In this document: piece by piece, positions 10,435-23,077 of the stretch
How positions within the stretch are numbered: position 1 is the first letter of the stretch
How the letters are laid out: each line of letters starts with the position of its first letter
Assembly (NCBI GenBank): GCA_003693705.1
Contig: RBZT01000656.1
Location: forward strand, 1-64,000
Direction: 5' to 3'
DNA from: Polymyxa betae
Lineage: Eukaryota > Endomyxa > Phytomyxea > Plasmodiophorida > Plasmodiophoridae
DNA: 64,000 bases
Notes under the pieces: model-generated
What the model was told of the DNA's origin: nothing
What the model saw: only the letters and a program-made list of their open reading frames with translations
Database searches by the model: none
Program-made: the position numbers and the translations under genes

Positions 10435-11005
10435 GATAGTAGGAAGGCAACCCCCTAACTAGTGTAGGCAGCAGCAGCTCGCTAGGTCTGAGCGCAACTA
10501 TACGAGCACAGCTGCGAGGTCTATGATACACTCACTATAACAAAGGCTACCAGATGATATCATATCGCCTTGCTCTCACCGGCATGTCGGGTGCCAACTT
10601 CAAACGCATTCTGTCGTTGCAAGCCTCACGGAAACAAGTGGGTCTCCCGATTTGCTCGTCAAGGCCTGTATGCCTTAGCAGCACTGTGGCACGAGGCGGG
10701 TCGCCGTAAAATGAGTTCAATTGTAAACTAGCAGGTGTCGTCCCAGATCTTTGCGAGCTATCAGGTATCCTCAACGACGAATTTTTTTGGCATCAAGATG
10801 CCAGTTGTTTATTAGTACACGTATCGAATCCAATTACATATAAAAAAGTTGGACATGATTGGAAAAACGAGTTTTCCTAGAACGATCAGAATTTCTTTGA
10901 CAGGTACCGTAGAGTCTACCGACGATCGTTCGCTATTAACAATGACATATTAAGGGCAGATCGGGCCCAGATGGATCGCTTCCATAGGTTTTAGATGCCG
11001 TGTCG
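10435..11005. promoter_or_regulatory. Divergent intergenic region between FolD and kinesin-2
   Basis: 571 bp between two divergent start codons, so both promoters must lie here. A minus-strand ORF of 75 codons (10547-10774) is present but shows no family signal. No TATA or other element was recognised. Confidence 0.4.
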
Positions 11006-13167
11006 ATGAGTGCCCGAACAAAGGCCGCCGCTAAGACAGAAAGTGTTAAAGTCGCTGTTCGTGTTAGGCCTTTCAATGCGGTTGAAAAATCATTGAATGC
11101 CCTTAATATTGTCAGAGTGCATGGGCACCAGATTATTATAGATAGACCGAATAACGAACAGAAACAAAAATCGTTTGCATTCGATTATGTCTATCCAGCT
11201 GATGTTGGACAAGTTGCTGTATTTGATGAAGTCGCCCGACCCATAGTGGATAGTGTTCTCAATGGCTATAACGGAACCATTTTTGCATATGGTCAAACTG
11301 GCACAGGTTTGCCGAATAATCATTCAAGATTTTAGCAAACTCGGTAATGTGCTTCTCAGGTAAAACATACACTATGGAGGGTGACGTCGATGATGAAAAC
11401 GAGCGTGGTATAATGCCCAATACATTCCATCATGTGTTTCGAGAAATTGAGCAAGCCAGCAAAAATATCGAATATCTAGTTCGCGTCTCTTTTATCGAAA
11501 TTTACAATGACGATGTTTTCGATTTGCTGAACCCGGATAAAGCGAAATGCTATTTGAAAGAGGTGCAAGGGGGGTTTCAAGTTCGAGATCTGACAACAGT
11601 AACTGTGAATTCTGCAGCCGACACAATGAAAACGCTAAGAATGGGTCAAAAGAATCGATCTGTCGGAGCTACGAAAATGAACCCAGGATCATCACGATCG
11701 CATTCCATATTCACGCTCACTATCGATCAATGCGAACGCAACGGCGACGAAACCCATTATCGAGCTGGAAAATTGAATATGGTCGATCTAGCAGGCAGTG
11801 AGCGTCAGAAGAAAACAGAAGCTACTGGAGATCGACTGCAAGAGGCAAAAAATATCAATTTGTCCCTATCTGCACTTGGCAACGTTATCAATGCTCTCGT
11901 CAAACCTAAATCAGGACACATCCCATTTCGAGACTCAAAACTAACAAGGCTCTTGCAGGATTCATTGGGCGGCAATACTAAGACGGTGATGATTGCAGCT
12001 ATAGGGCCAGCTGAATCTAGTCTCGAGGAAACAATCTCAACACTTAGGTATGCTCATCGAGCAAAAGGCATCATGAACATTCCGGTTGTCAATGAAGATC
12101 CAAAGGATGCTATCTTAAGGCAGTACCAAGAAGAAATTGAAATTTTAAAGAGACAATTGGACGAGAAACGCCAAACCCTAGTAGAGGAACAAGTAGTTGA
12201 AAAAGTGGTGTTTCAACATGTAATGTCGGAAGGGGAAAAGGCCGAATTAGAGAGACAAACAAGAGATGAGCTAGAAAGGTTTGCATCGCTTCACGAAGAG
12301 GAGAAGCAAAAAATTTTAACAAGCAAGAGTGAAGCAGAGCAGGCCGCTTTGAAGTTTGAAATGGAGCTTAAACAGAGTTACGAGCAATCACTGAAAGAAA
12401 AGCAAGAGATAGCTCGACTTGAGGACAAACTTCGTGCAAAGGAAGTCAAGCTTCTTGTTGGTGGACAGGAATTCAAAGCAGCCGAAGAGCAACATAGAAA
12501 ACTTATGGAAACCGAGGAGAGACTCCAAGAGCAGCTTAAGAAAGAGCGAGAGCTCCAAGCTCATCTGGAAGAAGCCGAAGAGGCTGAGCTCTACATAAAC
12601 GAACAGTATTCCAGCCGACAGGAAGAGCTGGAAAAAAAGACAAAGAAACTCAAAAGTCTATACGCTAAATACCAGGAGAAGAAGGAGGATTTGAAGGACA
12701 TTCAAAGCGAATTTGATCTAGAGAGCGAAGATCTGATGGAATCTATTCGTGATTTGACAGCTCAACTTACAATCAAGAACAGCATCATTAACGAACTTGT
12801 GACTGCTGCGCATCGGGCAATTATCGAAACCAGATGCCACTGGGATCCATACACAGAAGAATGGACGATCTCATGCATCGACTACGCTGGTAATAATCTT
12901 CAGACCATTCCAGGACAAAACACCTCCGGGAAAGGTCACAGAAGGTTATCAACAGCTGAAAGAATCGCTGCTCTCCTGGACAAAGATGCTCGCAACGGGG
13001 GACTTCTCGTTGCGGGGAATAAGAATGGATCTGTCAACAATGCTGCTTTGAAAACAGCATTACAGAATTTAAAATCGCCGCCTGATCTATCATCGGCTTA
13101 CTTCACGTATAGCGGCGCAAGGCTGAAGACGAAGAAGACAAGAGTAAAAAGTGGGAAAAGGAGGTAA
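11006..13167 (+). CDS. Kinesin-2 heavy chain (KIF3/FLA10-like)
   Basis: Plus-end microtubule motor of the kinesin-2 family, which drives anterograde intraflagellar transport. Start ATG 11006 (MSARTKAAAKTESVKVAVRV). One intron (about 11309-11359) interrupts the P-loop: GQTGTG in exon 1, KTYTMEG in exon 2. The motor domain shows [13 protein letters not shown] (switch I) and [14 protein letters not shown] (switch II). The neck has [20 protein letters not shown], diagnostic of kinesin-2. A coiled coil spans about residues 370-590, and a tail segment (HWDPYTEEWTIS) matches kinesin-2 tails. The C-terminus is basic (KTKKTRVKSGKRR). All nucleotide-binding motifs are intact. A second kinesin-2 lies at 45955-49347. 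Confidence 0.96.
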
Positions 13168-13259
13168 TAATTTCAATAAATAAAACCGACACCAGAATAA
13201 AATCGCAACTTCGACATGCTTGTAAATAATTAGAACAATCTTTAATTACTACCCCCAGC

Positions 13260-13961
13260 TCATGGAGTGTTCCCAGAATTTGAGGACGGTGGAGCGCCAG
13301 CTTGCCTTGACGACCCCATTATCAGAAACACCATAATTCCAGTAATAATGCCAAGCTTCTGCCTCCTTGGGACACTGGGCTGCCAAAGCCAAATTATTGA
13401 GACGTAACCGAGACAGGCCCCGAATATAAAGCCTATACAAGCCATAAGCAATCATGAGAGGCAGCAATTCACAGGCATACCCCAAATGAAATCTTGCTGA
13501 TCACCTTCTCTTACAGGCATCGATTCCACATCATATCCATCAATATCGATGACAGCGTCTTCCCTTTCACTGAGCAGGATAGCCAGTCTACGATCAGACT
13601 CTTCCACCGACTCGTCCATATCAATCGTGGTTGATTCTGGTTGGACAATTACAGCGGCTGGGCTAGAAACCTTATTAGAGATGGAGACATGAAGAAATGG
13701 CGACTTATTTAGGCCACAATCCCCAAGCATTTGGTTCTCGTCGGACAGCAGCTTCCCACAATGAATAATCCGAATATTCTTCCCGAAATGGTCAGGAAAT
13801 GTTGTCTGCTTGAACTGACGAATTGTCATATCAGCAGGAACCGAAACGGTCCTTTTCGGATTCGATCCTTCGAGAATAGTGACTGATAAATTCGAATCCT
13901 CATCTCTTGCTGGGACCGGTTCGTAAGCACCACGTTCGTTATCTGAGCGTGTATCGGCCAT
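13260..13961 (-). CDS. Ubiquitin-like membrane protein (DSC3 / TMUB type)
   Basis: The N-terminal part after ATG 13961 holds a ubiquitin-like fold (LSVTILEGSNPKRTVSVPAD, FPDHFGKNIRIIHCGKLLSD, DCGLNKSPFLHVSIS). After a linker, one intron (about 13440-13489) leads into a hydrophobic C-terminus: GFIFGACLGYVSIIWLW, RRQKLGIITGIMVFLIMG. Ubiquitin-like domain plus DF(I/L)xGFxxG and RRxxLGI two-helix membrane hairpin is the architecture of DSC E3 ligase complex subunit 3 and the related TMUB proteins, which act in ER/Golgi membrane protein degradation. A TTG-started extension upstream is possible but ATG 13961 fits. It lies tail to tail with kinesin-2. Confidence 0.75.
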
Positions 13962-14384
13962 GACCGCAATGCCCAACCAGAGATATTAACAAAAATGGAC
14001 AATGAGTCACGTCCAATTCAGCAGGCAGACGTCAGTCGGAACAACTGGATAAGAAAGACGCCAATGGAGACTCGGTCAAGCGCCTTTCGCAGCAGTCACG
14101 TTCGAATTGAGGTCATATCACTGCACTGACTGCATGGGGGGTCTATTCAATTATCCGAGACGCCGCACTTTTCAAAATCGTGTTTTGTTGATAAATGAGA
14201 AGGGCCTTATGATGCTCTATGTCTATGCTTGTCTGTGGCTTTGTTGATAGCTTCCGCTGGATGAGGGCTGATTTAGCAACGAATTCAGACAGCGGTACCA
14301 GGAGATGTCGTCGATCCGATACCGGCATGTCACAGGGAGATCTGAGCAAATCGTTCGCAGGTGACAATTCGGGGATCTGCAAGG
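13962..14384. promoter_or_regulatory. Divergent intergenic region upstream of the PAS protein gene
   Basis: 423 bp separates the start codons of the DSC3-like gene (-) and the TmcC-like gene (+). Short ORFs here overlap both strands and carry no signal. No defined promoter motif was recognised. Confidence 0.35.
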
Positions 14385-17300
14385 ATGTCTGTCACCTCGA
14401 TCGAATCGTCAACGATTCAAAGCTCAGTGAATCAGAAAGATGAAGAAACCAATGCGTTTTTTGAAATGGACGCAGCGGAAGCTATGGAGAAAATTTCCCT
14501 GAAACTTCTTGATTTATCGTATACGCTTTCCCTAGAATCGTTTCTACCGTTTTGGTAGGCCAATGATTAGCCCGTTAATCCAGGGATAGGCTTCTCACCC
14601 ATTTAGGTTTGTCATGTTCACGATGGTAATTGAGCTCATGCAGCAGCTGAATGTGATATTCCCAAGTAATGGGGTCCCTCCAGCGATACCATGGGGTCTT
14701 CCCTACACAGACTGGATCCGGGCATGGACCGAAGTTGTCTCACGAGGAATTTTCACTGCGATTTTTGGAAGCGCCAATTCGATTGCTGCACTTGTACGGC
14801 TTTCTCTCGTCCTGTATATGGACCTGACTTTCATAGTGTCTCGTCTTTGCATTATATGCCGGCGCCGGGTTAATCTCGTTCGTTCTTTCCCGAGGCGAAA
14901 ACCCGAGCATTTTCTTGATTCGGGTTATCGCAATTGCCGCTAAACTAATGACAACCACGCTCTACATTCCGATTCTGTTGCTTATTATCGATTTGATAAC
15001 GTCAGGCTCGGTGGTTTTTATCATATGCGGCATCGTTTTCGCTATCTTGCACGTATTTGCGGCTGCGCTGACCACCGCTGCTATCAACGATATTCAGATG
15101 TAAGGGAACGCCAAGTTGAGCTCAACGACAGCGTTCTGAATGCCTGGCTAGGCTTTCAGACGACCCTACATCTCGTATTCATTGCAGGTTTCAAGCGATG
15201 AGCTTGATATTTAATACGGTAAATTAAAACTTAAGTCTATCATAACTTCGCTTCAAACATCAATTCTCAGATATTGGTGATATCGGCTGCTCTGTTTCAG
15301 AACTTTCTTGGCATATTCGTCCTTATTAACACGATTGCTGCGCTCTATGTGGCGTTGAACTATACGAAATACTGCCCATTCAATGCCGAAATTCTGAACT
15401 ACACACAGTGCGGTTTATCATGGACTTGCGCTTGGTCTATGTCTGCTGGTACAATTTCGGACAGAACCATGACGGGTTGTGCTCATTGCGGTATCAGCAT
15501 TGGTGTCGGTTGTGCAAAACGATAGCGCGACCAGCGGCCCGACTTTTATCGTTTTCGGCGGAGCTCCAATTGTCTTCGTTGCTGGGGCTCTAGCAAGCCA
15601 ATTACGATTAAAGGCTATCAATGCCCGTCCCGATACCGATTTAGGAAACCCTTATGAAATTGAACGGAAGGTGAGGAGAATGTATATTTGTGGACATTGA
15701 CATTAGCCATTAACAGATGTTTAGGTGAGGCGTATTCTCCGACAAGGGTTTCGAACTTCTTTCGTTGACAAGTCAAATGTCAGCAAGAAACTGGTCATAT
15801 CTTCCTGACTCGATTAGGTGAATTTGTTCAATGTGGTTTAGGATGAGGATGATGATGATAAACTGCAAACTGAGGCATTGATTCGAGTCCGACGTATCCT
15901 TAAACATGCGATGATCGTCCATCCCGAATCTAGTCTACTGCCGTTGCTTTCCGGATTGTTATATTTTAACTTCTTCCGTATCAATTTCGTTGGCTATGAT
16001 TATTTGAGACAAGCTGAGAAAATCGAGCTTGCATTCGATATGCGCATTCTGCTCTTCAGATTGCAACGTGATAACGAACGTAAAATTCTTTTGGATGAAG
16101 GTAGAAATTAACGTCGGACACATTCCAACAATAGTTTCAAACCTTGAGTTTTGTTCAGCGAATCGGGATGTGGTGGAATTCAATCGATACAATGAGCTGC
16201 TCAGCAAGGCGCAAGACTACGATTTATCATTGACGAAAGCGTTGGTTTCGTTTTGGGATGAACTGTCTGAGCAAACTCCCGATATTAAGCTCTTGCGAAA
16301 TCTGTCAGTTACTGTCAGTCAGGACTCAGTTCAAGCATTGACTTTATACCAACAAGCCCTAAAGGTAGCGTATTTGGTACAACTTTGCTTTTGTTGGCAT
16401 TTCTAACAATTGCGGTCTAGATTCATGGGGATTCTGCATTTGTTCTGAAGACGTATGCTGGTTTGCTGTCATGTTTGTTGCAAGATTCAACTGAGGTACC
16501 TCTATTCAAAGTATTGCCTTTATCTCCCTTTAGTTAAACTTGCAATAGTCGAACCGATTACTGGCACGTACAAAGGAAATTGAGATGCGTAGGAAAAGCA
16601 GCTCAGGGCGTAAAGAGGACACTTTTCGCAGTGTCTTATTTTCTGACCACAGGCAACCGGTTTTCGCTTTAAAAAACAGCCGAACTGATAGTTGCTGCTG
16701 AATAGTTCTGTCATTGTAATGTCGGGAAGCGAGAGTAATCTCGGAGAAATCCTCTCTGTAAACGCCTTTGCGCCGCAAATGTTTGGTATTCCTGAATCCA
16801 ACATGGTTGGTACCAATATCTGCACGTTGATGCCGGAACCGTTTTCGAGTCTCCATGACGAGATCGTTCGACAGAATCTTGTTTCTGGAAAGAATTCTTT
16901 TATCAATCAAAGGTATTGCAGGCTGGTTTCTCCGGGCATTCATTAATTTTCTATGCAGACGTAACGTCCCAATCCTGCATCACTCGGGTTATATTCTTGA
17001 CACCATATTGCACGTGAAACTATTCATTCGTGATTTAACCACTCTGTGCATGATTGGTGTATTTGAGGTCGTGAACGAGGATCAAATTCAGCTTGTTGTC
17101 GGTCAGGCCCAGATTATAAGATTGAGCTGTTACTCGCTAATGGTTGATATTGCAGATTCCCGACGTGTAATAGGGGCGGTATCTTTTACGGCCGTCCAAC
17201 AACTTGGCCTCAGTCAAACTGATGTCAACAGCAATCTTCTATCGATTGACACTCTGTTCACTGATTATTCTGCCAAGCGAGCAATTATTCTATCCAACAA

Positions 17301-20300
17301 ATCCCGTGATCGCCAATGGACAGAAATCGTCCAGGTAGTCAGGTTTCGTATCTACCGCCATTCTCGATGTTTTAAGACGCAATTAGGTTATTGGCGAGAC
17401 TCGCTATCGCTTAAACGTCTCCTTGGAAGTTTATTTACTCACTGGCGGTGAATATGCTGATGTGATCCGAATATCCATCTTAGAACAAGAGGCTGCCTCC
17501 AATCACGATAATTGGAGTATGTTGTTTTCGAAGGATTTTTATAATTGCTAGCAGAGCAATTGCTTTTCTAAATGTCGACCGATACTTTAGCTCAACTATA
17601 CTTGTTCAGGTTCGGCTGCAGTCCATCTTGAAGAGCGTATTGGCGCTGTATCGAACGTCAGACGTCGTGCTGCTGCTGCACACAGGTCCGAATCTATCGC
17701 TGGGTCGTCTGTTCCTGATCACGAAATGGCTCGTAAAGCTGTCGATAATCGCTCCAGACAGACCGGATCTGTTCCGACATATTCAGAATCAAGCAGAAGC
17801 TCAGGTACATTTTTTTTTTCATGAAACAATTCGTCAGTGTTAGTATTAAGAGTTCTCCAAGGGGCTAGTTCATCGCAGCAGTACGAAATGGCCAAACGGC
17901 GGGTCTGTACAGCATCTTTTTGTTGATTTCTGAACAACGTACTTACTTTGTTGATAGGATCAACTTACCGTATCGTGGCTGCGGCGATCCATCCAGATTA
18001 GTTTAATCTTGATCAATATTCTTGCGCTCTCTAATTACATATTTACATCCAATCTGGGTAATCAAATGGTTTCAATTCGTTACCGCTGTTGATTGGAGTT
18101 GTTTTCTACAGGAAATGCTTTCATGAAGCTTATAGATGAACAGAGGCAAAGCGTGGATAGAGAATTGCAACTGGTTACGATTGCCTTAGTATCGAGCAAA
18201 CTGGAGCTCCTCCGCAATGGTTTCATACATGATCAAACCGAAGCTGATTTGCGATCCCAATTGCATACAGCTGCCGCCACCCTGTTCACCATTAATGAAG
18301 ATCAGATATCGAATTGGTATAGTTTGCACAATGTAAATTCGTGGCTCAACATGATATATTGCTTCATAACAGGCAGTCAACAACCTCGGATATCTCTCAA
18401 CTATACGTCACTTCTCTGTCGAATACCACGACGTTTTCACTTCAAGACGTTTTGGCTGCTTTCTCTAGCAAGGCTGAACAGATCATACAATTGCCATTGG
18501 CCAGCATCAATGGTTTGACTTTTATGAGGATTGCTGTCTGTATTGATTGATTCTGCCTTAGATGACAATGATCTTGTGAATTTCGTTGGATCCATTGTTC
18601 TGCAAGTTCTGGATAAAGTTACTTACATCATGACGCTTGTCGATTCAAAAATCAACGTTCAGCTTTCACAGCAAAAGCTACTGCTTTTCATGGTTGCTGT
18701 CATTTCCTTCATACTGGTCGCTTGTCTTTGTATGTATGAACTGAGGCCCGCTGTAGATAACATCTTCATGCACAGCACTCTGGTCTTTCTAAGGTTGCTC
18801 TGTCTCTGTTTTCTGCTCTATATTGTTTTAATGGTCGCTTCATTGGAAATTGAAAAAGTCCCTGGTCTCTATTGTTGTCGCTCATTGATCCGGTCGTAGG
18901 TTTTTCGATATTCCTGCTGAATGCATTAGCACTACTCTGGATCCTCTTGTTAATCGGCTGAAAAGTCTTTCGCAATCTGGAGATCAAACGACTGTTGGAA
19001 ACGTGGCACTGATGAGCCTCGAGGCCAAGATCGCGTTTGATGAAAATGATGCCGTCAAACGTGCGAACAAAGCCAAAGCCGAACGCTCGCGACATAATCG
19101 TATCCGAAACGTGGTTTTAGCAAATCAGAGCAAAATGGTGCAGGATTCTGGCTTGATCTCCAAAGTATTTTAGCGATGAATATCGTCTGCTTTATTTCCT
19201 GATGTTTCGCTAGGTGTTTGTGATGATTTTCATCTACCTGGTTTATTTTTCTATAAATACTGGCTTAGAGATCCAGTTCACATCAAATCAAGACTCGTTT
19301 AATTTTGACATTCAGCGGTAAGTGAAAATCTTGCTCACGATGTCGTTAAGTTTTCTGTGATAGGGCTGGCCGTTTGCACATGCAACAGCGCCGCGCTCTT
19401 CTGGTCCTTGCAGAATATGTTCAAGATCCACTGCAATTGTCCTACGACGATGTCCAAGCCGATTTTCACGAGTTTTTCAATACGTTTGATGGGGTGAACC
19501 ACTTTCGTTCATGGTACTTCTGAACTAAAACCTTTCTTTACAACAGCTTCTATTTGGCGACGGCACAACTTCCGGGATTTACTCGAATTCAATTTACAGT
19601 TCCATTTTGTTTGGCAATCTCTGCGATAATATTAACGCCAAGGATTGTAGTACATTTGCGAGTGCTGCCAGTACGCTTGGCTTGCAGATGCTAATAACAT
19701 CATATCGAACCTCGTAAGCATCTGTGAAGATGATTGCATCTAGGCGATGTTTAACTGGTTCATAGCCTTACTGAAGCGCTGCGTACATTTCAAGACTCAT
19801 TGCAGTCTTTGCCTGATCCGACTTCTCAATCGGCTCTGTCTGCGTTGACTAGCTCGACATTGCAGTCTGACGTATTCCAGAGACTATGGCGAGCTGATAA
19901 CGAGTTTCTCCATCCGACTCTGAGCCGTTTAGCCAGTATGCGCTCGGTATTACATTATATCCTTCTCTACTCTCTATCTGACATGTCATTTCAGCAAGAC
20001 ATAAGTGATCAAACAACTACAATCAAAGACTTTGCAGTCATCTTATTAGTTGGCATTTTCTTCACAAACTGCTTAGTATATGCTGCTTTCTGTGTTCCGT
20101 TTCTGCAGCGTTTAGTGAGGGAATTTGAACATTGTCGTGTCCTCTTACGTCTGATTCCCAATACCTTACGGTCAGTGCCACTTGTCCTCGGAATCTCGGC
20201 TGATCAAGACCGTTTCAGAGCGGTGAAAATCAATAGCGACGAAGCCGGCTCTCCGGAAAATGAAGGTGGAGCGCAGGTAGCTCAAGCCGAACAACGAGCT

Positions 20301-20509
20301 GAGGAGGTAGTATTCTTCATAGTGATTGAAGCCGTCCTTCATTTATCGTTCTTTCAAAGGCTAACCAATCTAAACGCCGGCCTATATTATTCCTAAAGAT
20401 CAAGCGATCCGTTACTGCAATCTATGGATGCGCTTCTCGACGGCGGAAGCTCGCCTTGTCTACGATTGCAGCTGCTTCTATTCTTTTGTATTTGTTTTTT
20501 GCATATTAG
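14385..20509 (+). CDS. Giant multi-pass PAS-domain membrane protein (TmcB/TmcC-like)
   Basis: A very large gene of roughly 20 exons encoding about 1,500 residues. The N-terminal half is multi-pass (FVMFTMVIELMQQLNVIF, FALYAGAGLISFVLS, LYIPILLLIIDLI, FIICGIVFAILHVFAA). Cytosolic segments follow (RQGFRTSFVDKSNVSKK, QAEKIELAFDMRILLFRLQR). Around 16720-17150 a PAS domain reads LGEILSVNAFAPQMFGIPES, GTNICTLMPEPFSSLHDEIV, then after an intron HHSGYILD...GVFEVVNEDQ. More transmembrane helices follow (LLLFMVAVISFILVACLCM; VILLVGIFFTNCLVYAAFCV) up to TAG 20507-20509. This N-TM/PAS/C-TM layout is that of TmcB/TmcC-like proteins, common in ciliates, chytrids and other protists and presumed sensory. Start ATG 14385. 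Some junctions are uncertain; the end is at 20396 if the last intron is not removed. Confidence 0.8.
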
Positions 20510-21677
20510 CTGTCTTTACACCTTATTGCCTGTGCAGATGGTCACGTTTCTTCGACTTTTCTGATGCTCAGCAGATTTATGCAAAGGAGTACCCCATTGC
20601 TGTGGTTGTCACCATTGGGGCCTTCATATCAGCAAGTACGGCCACAGCTAGCATGCCATTGGGCCCAGCATTCTATGCTATATTCCACTCTTCGTCGCCA
20701 TTCACTATTTCTGAGACGTTGCTCTTTGGAAGTGTTACTGAACTGTTGACACGTTCCATAGCTGTCCTTTATATGATAGCGATAGGATACACAGGTGGGT
20801 GGTTCTAATAGGCGTTCCTGGTTTGCGTTGCCTTCCACCTTTTTGTCTGCGGTTTTGTGTTCCCTTCTCTGAATAGCTGTTGTTCAGTGGATTGGAAAAT
20901 GGTTGCTCTCGGAGCTGTTTCTTCTATGGTCGGCAGTAGTTTCGGGCAGTTGTTACGATATGAACAGATCATACTCGACTACCAAGTCACACTTCTTTGT
21001 GTGTCCTCGCTCATGTGCGGGATCGGAATCGCCATTGCCGTTTGTACGACCGCCTTTGGCGATTCACCTTTCACGTCCTTAAATTTCGACGGTTCTGTCA
21101 AGGTGACCTTTCAGTAACCAATGCGTTACTTAACCTCAGAAGTGTTTTAGGTCGATGTAATTGTAGTGGCGATATTTGCTGGGTTGATCAATTCCTTCGT
21201 CGGGTTCGGGTTGGCTGCAATTATGTTTGGGCTTGTGACATTATATTTCCGATTAAGCAGTCAGGTTTGAGGAGTTTTCAAGCTTGAATTCGGGCACAAA
21301 GGCTGACTTATTTCCAGATCGCAACTTCAACCGCAATTATGGTAGGCTGCCTAAACTCGGTTTTCAATATGTGTTTGAATTTCACTATCGCCAATGGATT
21401 GAAATCTCGTTTGTGGCCGCTCTTATTGGCGCTCTGGCCGTTCCTTGTCCTTGGCGGTTGCGCTGGTACATACACATTTTGTTGTATGAGCGCCACCACA
21501 GTTCGGCATTCATTCTACACAGCGCTAGTCGTGCGATTCTTTTTGGTCATAGTTCTATACTCGGCGTCTTCGAGCATCTTCATCTTTATCATGATCTCCT
21601 CCGCAGTCATGATCACCGCCATGTTCGTCGTACTAGGCGTGGGTGGCTATATTCGTACGGTATCTACAACTAATTAG
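20428..21677 (+). CDS. TauE/SafE-like multi-pass membrane protein
   Basis: About four exons encode a polytopic protein. Recognisable segments are YPIAVVVTIGAFISASTATA, SETLLFGSVTELLTRSIAVL, ALGAVSSMVGSSFGQLL, then VIVVAIFAGLINSFVGFGLA and IATSTAIMVGCLNSVFNMCL. The second half (AGLINSFVGFGLAA... STAIMVGCLNS) resembles the repeated Gly-rich helix pair of the TauE/SafE family of anion or sulfonate exporters. Two further helices precede the stop at 21677. The ATG at 20428 gives an uninterrupted first exon; an ATG at 20424 would need a 22-nt intron. This start overlaps the last predicted exon of the upstream PAS gene in another frame. Substrate unknown. Confidence 0.62.
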
Positions 21678-21798
21678 AGAGCACGTTAATTTGCTAGGAT
21701 ATATTTTTATCGACAATAAACCTATTGCAATCCTTTCACAACAATTGCATGAGGTGTCCCACTTACTGCGCTGCATTGCGGTGTCGTTCTGTCACATC

Positions 21799-22544
21799 AT
21801 GGTCTATCGTCGTTGTCTTCATTCACTTTTCAACCCAGCCGCCTCTGGCTCCATTGGCATCTCGCAGCTTGCCAATGAACGGAAGTACCTAGAGAGACTA
21901 TCGCAGTCGCCGATCTTTGTCAAGAATCACGCCAGTCCCACCGCTATTCACGATAGGGACCTGCGCTATGAAGAACTGCTGACGAAAGCGGTGACCATAG
22001 CACCTCGAAATTCCTCAGATCCGATCGTCAACTCTGAAGCTTGGACCGTGTTCCAGTATAAAGCCTGGGAATTATTCAGCTCTTGTGTGCCTGATGGGTG
22101 TTTAGGTCGCTGAGAAAGCATGGCCGTTTGACAGTTTGGGCGTGCAACAAAATCTTAAAATACGACGCCGATTATGGTGGGAACAATTATCAACAAATTG
22201 TTGACTGCATGATCGAACACGGTGTCAAACCGGATGTCCATTTTTATAACTTTCTACTTGCTCAGGGTGACCGGTTTACAGAGTTACTTCGTGATGTCAA
22301 AATTGTCCCAAATCGCTCGACGTTTTTGATTCAACTCGAAGCAGCATCTCTGCAAAGAAACCTTGCCAAAGCACTTTCGATTTTCGACGAAATTTGTGCT
22401 CGAGGAATTGTTCTCGACGATGACGATCTGGTTTTCCGCCTGATGAAGAAATGCGCCAGGAGCGAAGCCGACCTTCGACATTTGCGAGGAGCAGCATTGC
22501 GTCATGGCTATGACGGCGTCAAGTGGCTTCGGAAGACGAAATAA
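21799..22544 (+). CDS. Pentatricopeptide-repeat-like protein
   Basis: Two exons separated by a 50-nt intron that starts GTATAAAGCC and ends at GTGTTTAG (about 22052-22101). The start MVYRRCLHSLFNPAASGSIG is basic and Ser/Ala-rich with no acidic residue, as expected of a mitochondrial targeting peptide. The second exon holds PPR-type helices: QIVDCMIEHGVKPDVHFYNF, then RSTFLIQLEAASLQRNLAKA and LSIFDEICARGIVLDDDDLV. Such proteins bind organelle RNA. Only about two to three repeats are visible, so it is short for the family (~230 aa). It ends 32 bp from the convergent gene downstream. Confidence 0.62.
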
Positions 22545-22576
22545 AAGCAGCTACATTGTATTATCAGTGTTAGGTC

Positions 22577-23077
22577 TCATCTTGATTGGTACAGTGTTGA
22601 GTATATCGAATCAATCTCGTGTTGAAGCCCTCTATTTGGTAGAAAGCTCTTCCGTGCAGCTCGCTCATGCCGGGCAGCAACTGCCCGGCTTTTCTTCGCT
22701 TGAAACTCTTCGCTCTGCCGCCTGAGCTGTCGAGCGCGTTCTTTTGCGGCCGATGGGCTGATTTCATCGGCATCAACTGCATTCCTGAACTCCTCGTCTG
22801 TTTCATATAGCGCCAGAAGAAGGCGATCTTCGTGCACTCGCTTGTAGGCTTGCCTTAAGATTGCCTCGCTCATGACGGGTGCGCTGTCCATGAAATACCT
22901 GGATGGTCGATCTGCAACAGCAACATTGATGTAATACTGCTCGCGAGCCAGCTCAATTCTCTCGATCGTTGACAATCTTCGCAGCGGTAGCCGATTTTTC
23001 CGAAGCGAGCTGTTCTCTTTCAGTTGCATTCCTGGTTCTAATCGCGGTGGCGAACTTGGTATGACTTCATCCTCCAT
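22577..23077 (-). CDS. Unknown small charged protein
   Basis: A single-exon frame of 166 codons from ATG 23077 to a stop at 22577. It opens with MEDEVIPSSPPRLEPGMQLK. The middle reads RIELAREQYYINVAVADRPS, and the second half is a highly charged, probably helical stretch (SPSAAKERARQLRRQSEEFQ, AARHERAARKS). No family was recognised. The ORF is long for this window's background, starts with ATG and stops just short of the convergent PPR gene, all of which favour a real gene. Confidence 0.6.
   Translation of the reverse strand: MEDEVIPSSPPRLEPGMQLKENSSLRKNRLPLRRLSTIERIELAREQYYINVAVADRPSRYFMDSAPVMSEAILRQAYKRVHEDRLLLALYETDEEFRNAVDADEISPSAAKERARQLRRQSEEFQAKKSRAVAARHERAARKSFLPNRGLQHEIDSIYSTLYQSR

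Noticed and set aside
10547-10774. 75-codon ORF between FolD and kinesin
   Set aside because: No family signal, and it lies where the two divergent promoters must be.
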